Part shown: piece by piece, positions 61,098-64,000 of the stretch | Layout of the letters: each line of letters opens with the position of its first letter | Numbering within the stretch: position 1 is the stretch's first letter | Assembly: GCF_010686755.1 (NCBI RefSeq) | Contig: NZ_JAAGXA010000005.1 | Coordinates: 202,344 to 266,343 of the forward strand | Direction: 5' to 3' | Origin: Nocardioides zeae | GTDB taxonomy: Bacteria; Actinomycetota; Actinomycetes; Propionibacteriales; Nocardioidaceae | DNA: 64,000 bases | Position numbers and translations under genes: made by a program | The notes under the pieces: model-generated | The model's input: the letters and a program-made list of their open reading frames with translations, nothing else | What the model was told of the DNA's origin: nothing | Database searches by the model: none

Positions 61098-61829
61098 TCA
61101 GGCCGTGCCCGTGGGGCGGTCCGGTTCCTGGTAGCCGGTGAGGTACGCCGCGACCTGGGCCGCGCTCGTCACCGGGCGCACGTCGTCGGCGTGCCGGCCG
61201 ACCCACCCGACGCCAGGCTCGAGGTGGCGGACGACCCGCGCGGGCACACCGGCCACGACGCTGTGGTCGGGGATCTCGCCGCGCACGACGGACCCGGCCG
61301 CCACGACGACGTTGCGGCCGATCCTGGTGCCGGGAAGCACGATCGCGTGGTGCCCGATCCAGGAGCCCGCACCGATGCGGACGGGCTGGTGGCGGCCGAG
61401 CTGACGGCCGATGGGCGTGGTGGGGTCCTGGTAGCCGTGGCTGGCGTCGGAGATGAAGACACCCTGCCCGCACCACACGTCGTCCTCGAGCGTCACCGAC
61501 TCGTGCGCCGTGATGGTGCTCCGGGCTCCGATGACGCACCGGTCTCCGATGACGAGGCCGCGCTCCGGCGGCACGTCGTCGGGTCCGACGTACCCGACCG
61601 TCAGGGTGCAGGCGCGCCCGACCAGGGTGCCGCGACCGACGTGGATCCCCGCCTCGCCGACGATCGTGGCCTGGGGGAACGCGATGCACGCACCCTCGCC
61701 CAGCGACCCGAAGCGGTCGCCGGCGACGGTGCCGGGCGAGATCGCGCCGTACCACTCGACGCGGCGGCGCACCTCGTGGACGGCAGCGCCGAGCAGGCGG
61801 TGGACGACGTGGGGAAGGCGGGCGGGCAC
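61098..61829 (-). CDS. Left-handed beta-helix acyltransferase
   Basis: A 243-aa hexapeptide-repeat acyltransferase. Repeats run from about residue 40 to 190 (GRGTLVGRACTLTVG, VIGDRCVIGARSTITAHESVTLEDDVWCGQGVFISDASHGY, PVRIGAGSWIGHHAIVLPGTRIGRNVVVAAGSVVRGEIPDHSVVAGVPARVV). The last sentence of repeats is typical of maltose/galactoside-type and sugar O-acetyltransferases. The catalytic His is probably in ISDASHGYQDP. GTG start with TAGCCT at 61836-61841. Substrate unknown. Confidence 0.88.
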   Translation of the reverse strand: MPARLPHVVHRLLGAAVHEVRRRVEWYGAISPGTVAGDRFGSLGEGACIAFPQATIVGEAGIHVGRGTLVGRACTLTVGYVGPDDVPPERGLVIGDRCVIGARSTITAHESVTLEDDVWCGQGVFISDASHGYQDPTTPIGRQLGRHQPVRIGAGSWIGHHAIVLPGTRIGRNVVVAAGSVVRGEIPDHSVVAGVPARVVRHLEPGVGWVGRHADDVRPVTSAAQVAAYLTGYQEPDRPTGTA

Positions 61830-61835
61830 CCGGGG

Positions 61836-61841
61836 AGGCTA
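61836..61841 (-). promoter_or_regulatory. Leaderless -10 of the acyltransferase gene
   Basis: TAGCCT, 6 nt before the GTG at 61829; it overlaps the 3' end of the preceding membrane-protein gene. Confidence 0.6.
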
Positions 61842-62486
61842 GCGGCGGCCGCGGAGGCGCACCCAGAGCGGGTCCGCCTCACCCAGGGCCGCGACGATCC
61901 GGAGCACGCCGGCGAGCTGACCGGCCCCGGAGGCGAGACCGAGCGCGCCGACGGCAGCCGCGGCGCCGGTGAGGGCGCTCATCCCCTGCACGAGGTCGCG
62001 GGCGGTCAGCGCCACCCCGGCGACACCGACGAGGAGGGCCAGGGTGCCGGTGGCGAGCCGGACGAGCACGCGCGGCTCCAGGTTCACCGTGCGCGCCCGC
62101 ACCCAGCCGGCGGCGTCGGGCGAGCGCGGGCCCGCGGCGTACGGCGCCCGCAGCCACGCCGCGGCCACACGGGTGAGCCGACGTCCGGAGCGGGCGAGCC
62201 GCACGAGGACCGTCAGCCCCGCCAGCGCGAGGGCCAGCGCCGCGAGCACGACGCCGATGTCGAGCGGGCCCGCGCGGCCCAGGTCGACGATGGCACCCAC
62301 CACGCCGACGGCGACGAACACGCCCACGACGGCCGCCCCGAACGCCCCGACGCCGAGCACCCAGCGGGACCAGCGCCCCGCGTCGGCCCGCAGCACGGCG
62401 ACGGCGCGGTCGGCCTCCCCGAGACGGGACGGCGTCGGACCGGCGACGTACGGCGCGGAGTCGGGGGTGGTCCAGGCGTACCCCAC
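61839..62486 (-). CDS. Multi-spanning membrane protein of unknown function
   Basis: A 215-aa protein with four hydrophobic segments (near residues 42-65, 75-97, 143-165 and 170-195) and many Arg residues in the loops. Not recognised. APYVAGPTP and APYAAGPRSP recur as short similar pieces at residues 12 and 116, suggesting an internal duplication. GTG start 5 bp after the DUF1206 stop, so it is probably the second gene of that operon. Confidence 0.6.
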   Translation of the reverse strand: MGYAWTTPDSAPYVAGPTPSRLGEADRAVAVLRADAGRWSRWVLGVGAFGAAVVGVFVAVGVVGAIVDLGRAGPLDIGVVLAALALALAGLTVLVRLARSGRRLTRVAAAWLRAPYAAGPRSPDAAGWVRARTVNLEPRVLVRLATGTLALLVGVAGVALTARDLVQGMSALTGAAAAVGALGLASGAGQLAGVLRIVAALGEADPLWVRLRGRR

Positions 62487-62491
62487 GGCGC

Positions 62492-63274
62492 TCAGTCGAC
62501 GTGCTTCGCCCAGGCGAAGCAGAAGAGGCCGAAACCGATGATGCCGACGCCGATCGCCCCGAGCAGGACCGGACCCCCGGGCGCCTGGAGCACGGTGAGC
62601 AGCGCCGAGTCGAGGCCACCTGACTCGTCCGGGTCGTGGTCGATCGCCGCGAAGCAGAAGAGCACGCCGACGGCGCCGATCGCGACGCCCTTGGCGGTGT
62701 AACCGGCCCGTCCGCACCAGGTGTACGCCGTGCCTGCGGTCCCCCGGCCGCTGTGGCGGAGGTCCTCGAGGAACTTGTCGGTGACGCCCTTGACGACGTG
62801 GTAGCCGCCCACGGCCAGGATCACCACCCCGACGATGCCCACAAGGACCTGGCCGAACGGTAGGTCCAGGAGCTTCGCGGTGAGGGTGTCGGCCTGCCCC
62901 TCCTGGCTGCTGCTCCCGGCTCCGAGCACGATCCGCGCGGCCGTGACGCCCAGCGCGGCGTAGAGCACCGCCTTCGCCGCCGCCGTGCCGCGGTGGCGCA
63001 GCTGGTCGTCCTTGTCCTCGGTGCGGTGGTCGAGGACCGCCTCCGCGCCCTGCCAGAGCGCGAGCAGGAACATGCCCACCGCGACCGCCCCGACCATCAC
63101 GCCGCCGAACGGCTGCTGCGCGAGCTGCTGGATCGCGCCGGTCGTCGACGCCTCGCCCTCACGGTCGCCGAGGGCGAGCTGCAGGGCCAGCCAGCCGAGG
63201 AGGAGGTGGACGACGCCGTAGGCCACGAGCCCCAGACGGGCGAGGTGGTCGCGGTCGGCGGTGGTGGGGCGCAT
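62492..63274 (-). CDS. DUF1206-domain membrane protein
   Basis: A 260-aa membrane protein with three DUF1206 units, each of two helices joined by a short loop: LARLGLVAYGVVHLLLGWLALQLALGD, AAAKAVLYAALGVTAARIVLG and CGRAGYTAKGVAIGAVGVLFCFAAID, with FGGVMVGAVAVGMFLLALWQ, FGQVLVGIVGVVILAVGGYHVVKGV and GPVLLGAIGVGIIGFGLFCFAWAKH as the paired helices. Function unknown; the unit may pack as a pseudo-threefold bundle. The ATG follows TAGGCT by 6 nt. Confidence 0.9.
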   Translation of the reverse strand: MRPTTADRDHLARLGLVAYGVVHLLLGWLALQLALGDREGEASTTGAIQQLAQQPFGGVMVGAVAVGMFLLALWQGAEAVLDHRTEDKDDQLRHRGTAAAKAVLYAALGVTAARIVLGAGSSSQEGQADTLTAKLLDLPFGQVLVGIVGVVILAVGGYHVVKGVTDKFLEDLRHSGRGTAGTAYTWCGRAGYTAKGVAIGAVGVLFCFAAIDHDPDESGGLDSALLTVLQAPGGPVLLGAIGVGIIGFGLFCFAWAKHVD

Positions 63275-63280
63275 CCGGCC

Positions 63281-63286
63281 AGCCTA
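63281..63286 (-). promoter_or_regulatory. Leaderless -10 of the DUF1206 gene
   Basis: TAGGCT, 6 nt before the ATG at 63274. Confidence 0.6.
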
Positions 63287-63325
63287 GGACTGCGGAGAAC
63301 CGGTACCGGCGGGCACTCGACCGCC

Positions 63326-63331
63326 TAGTCT
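63326..63331 (+). promoter_or_regulatory. Leaderless -10 of the small membrane protein gene
   Basis: TAGTCT, 6 nt before the GTG at 63338. Confidence 0.6.
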
Positions 63332-63337
63332 GATCGG

Positions 63338-63592
63338 GTGAGCACCTGGGTGACGCCGCGGCGGACGGACTCGTGGGTCACCACCGCCGTCTTCGCGATC
63401 GGCATTCCGTGGTTCGCCAGCTGGTCCACCCAGTTCTCCTGGTGGGCTTGGTGCTTGTTGCTGCTCGCCCTCGTCTTCGTGGCACTCCCGCTCGTCCACC
63501 TCACCGTCTACGTCGTGCTCAGCCTCACCGAGGACGCGGTGCGATCGGTGCGACGCCGACGCGGCGAGGACCCCCGACCGGACGCGGTCTAG
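63338..63592 (+). CDS. Small membrane protein of unknown function
   Basis: An 84-aa protein with two hydrophobic helices (about residues 13-30 and 33-62, the second WWAWCLLLLALVFVALPLVHLTVYVVLSL) and a basic C-terminus RSVRRRRGEDPRP. Several tryptophans sit at the membrane borders. Not recognised. It is divergent from the DUF1206 gene with 63 bp between the starts. Confidence 0.6.
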   Translation: MSTWVTPRRTDSWVTTAVFAIGIPWFASWSTQFSWWAWCLLLLALVFVALPLVHLTVYVVLSLTEDAVRSVRRRRGEDPRPDAV

Positions 63593-63660
63593 GTTCGACC
63601 CTGCGGCCGGGGGTACCGGGCGCCGCCGTGACCCGCGCTCGTGTCCCGAGGAGATGCCCG

Positions 63661-63897
63661 ATGGCCAAGATGGAGATCTCGCTGGACGGCCGCGTCTTCA
63701 CCGTGCGCGGCACCGACGCCGAGCTGGGCACCCAGCTGCGCGTCGTGAACCAGAACTTCGTGTCCGACGGCGGCACGTGGATGACCTTCGACGTCGGAGC
63801 GGCCACCGAGCACATCCGCTGGATCCCGCGCACGGCGAGCGTCGCCGTGTGGTTCGACGACCCCGCGCCGTGGCGCGACCCGTCGACACGGGGCTGA
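63661..63897 (+). CDS. Small soluble protein of unknown function
   Basis: A 78-aa protein with no membrane segment: KMEISLDGRVFTVRGTDAELGTQLRVVNQNF then WMTFDVGAATEHIRWIPRTASVAVWFDDP. Alternating hydrophobic residues suggest an all-beta fold. The ATG has GAGGAGATG 6-8 nt upstream. Not recognised. It follows the small membrane protein by 68 bp and ends near the poor-quality contig end. Confidence 0.55.
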   Translation: MAKMEISLDGRVFTVRGTDAELGTQLRVVNQNFVSDGGTWMTFDVGAATEHIRWIPRTASVAVWFDDPAPWRDPSTRG

Positions 63898-63937
63898 GCC
63901 CGGCGCGGCCGGTCCCGGGCCTTCCCGACAGCGCGGT

Positions 63938-64000
63938 GGGGGGGGGGGGCCGCGCGGGGGGGGCGCACCCCCCCCCGAACCCCGGGGGCGGCCCCCCCGC
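63938..64000. other. Low-quality sequence at the contig end
   Basis: A run of 12 G at 63938-63949 is followed by further G and C runs of 5-10 bases through 64000. Nothing like it occurs elsewhere in the window. It is best explained as read error at a contig end, so no feature should be called here. Confidence 0.75.

Noticed and set aside
63898..64000. Possible repeat or structured element at the right end
   Set aside because: Homopolymer runs of up to 12 bases point to sequencing error and not to biology.

Overview
The window is a 64 kb stretch of very GC-rich chromosome from an actinobacterium. It carries the complete Pup-proteasome system (pup, prcA, prcB, dop, pafA, mpa), mycothiol synthesis (mshC), a HelY-type helicase, TatA/TatC, and several protein families found only in Actinobacteria (PafB/PafC, DUF3090, SCO1664, DUF5703, GuaB1, DUF1206). 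Gene order from helY to uppP follows, with insertions, the order I remember for the mycobacterial helY-tatCA-pafCB-pafA / prcA-prcB-pup-dop / mpa-trmI / metH-PAC2 / mshC-uppP chromosome segment. With the lysine 5,6-aminomutase genes beside it, this suggests Nocardioidaceae (Nocardioides-like). That taxonomic placement is inference.

Layout. (1) 1-5752: a lysine-degradation locus. kal (cut by the left edge), kamE, kamD and kdd form an overlapping operon on the minus strand, diverging from a KamA-family radical SAM aminomutase; a perfect-palindrome terminator separates kamA from a converging AsnC/Lrp regulator. (2) 5813-8199: a small 5'-3' exonuclease, a 173-bp segmented palindrome, an NAD(P)-binding protein and a GNAT acetyltransferase. 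(3) 8215-24169: helY, a lipid kinase, tatC, tatA, pafC, pafB, a tandem-FKBP lipoprotein, pafA, prcA, prcB, pup, dop, mpa and trmI, all on the minus strand. (4) 24180-26296: a site-2 protease with CBS domains and a RecB-like nuclease. (5) 26307-32022: a five-gene peptide ABC importer. (6) 32174-44381: a HAD phosphatase and metH, a PAC2 protein, mshC with three actinobacterial companion genes, corA, uppP, an aldo/keto reductase and a DUF5703 protein. (7) 44425-55845: an M20 peptidase, a PEP-mutase-like enzyme, tRNA-Leu(GAG), a SatD/DUF3307-like pair with an operator-like dyad, a substrate-binding-domain protein, a BCCT transporter, a purine-salvage pair (GuaB1 and a nucleosidase), glpK, a PrmC-related methyltransferase and a YiaA/YiaB protein. 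(8) 56171-63897: paired acyl-CoA dehydrogenases behind a palindromic operator, peptide deformylase, a TetR regulator, two overlapping crcB genes, a left-handed beta-helix acyltransferase, membrane proteins and a small orphan. The last 60-100 bases look like bad sequence.

How the genes work together. Pup is deamidated by Dop, ligated to targets by PafA and recognised by Mpa, which feeds the PrcAB core; PafB/PafC are WYL regulators known in mycobacteria for the DNA-damage response. KamA or KamDE isomerise lysine, Kdd oxidises the diaminohexanoate and Kal removes ammonia at the aminobutyryl-CoA stage. Many genes carry a TANNNT hexamer 6-8 nt before the start codon, so leaderless transcription appears common. 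No insertion sequence, prophage or CRISPR array was seen. The most unusual items are three different large intergenic palindromes (6766-6938, 37626-37720, 51001-51072) and the SatD/DUF3307-like pair with its dyad.
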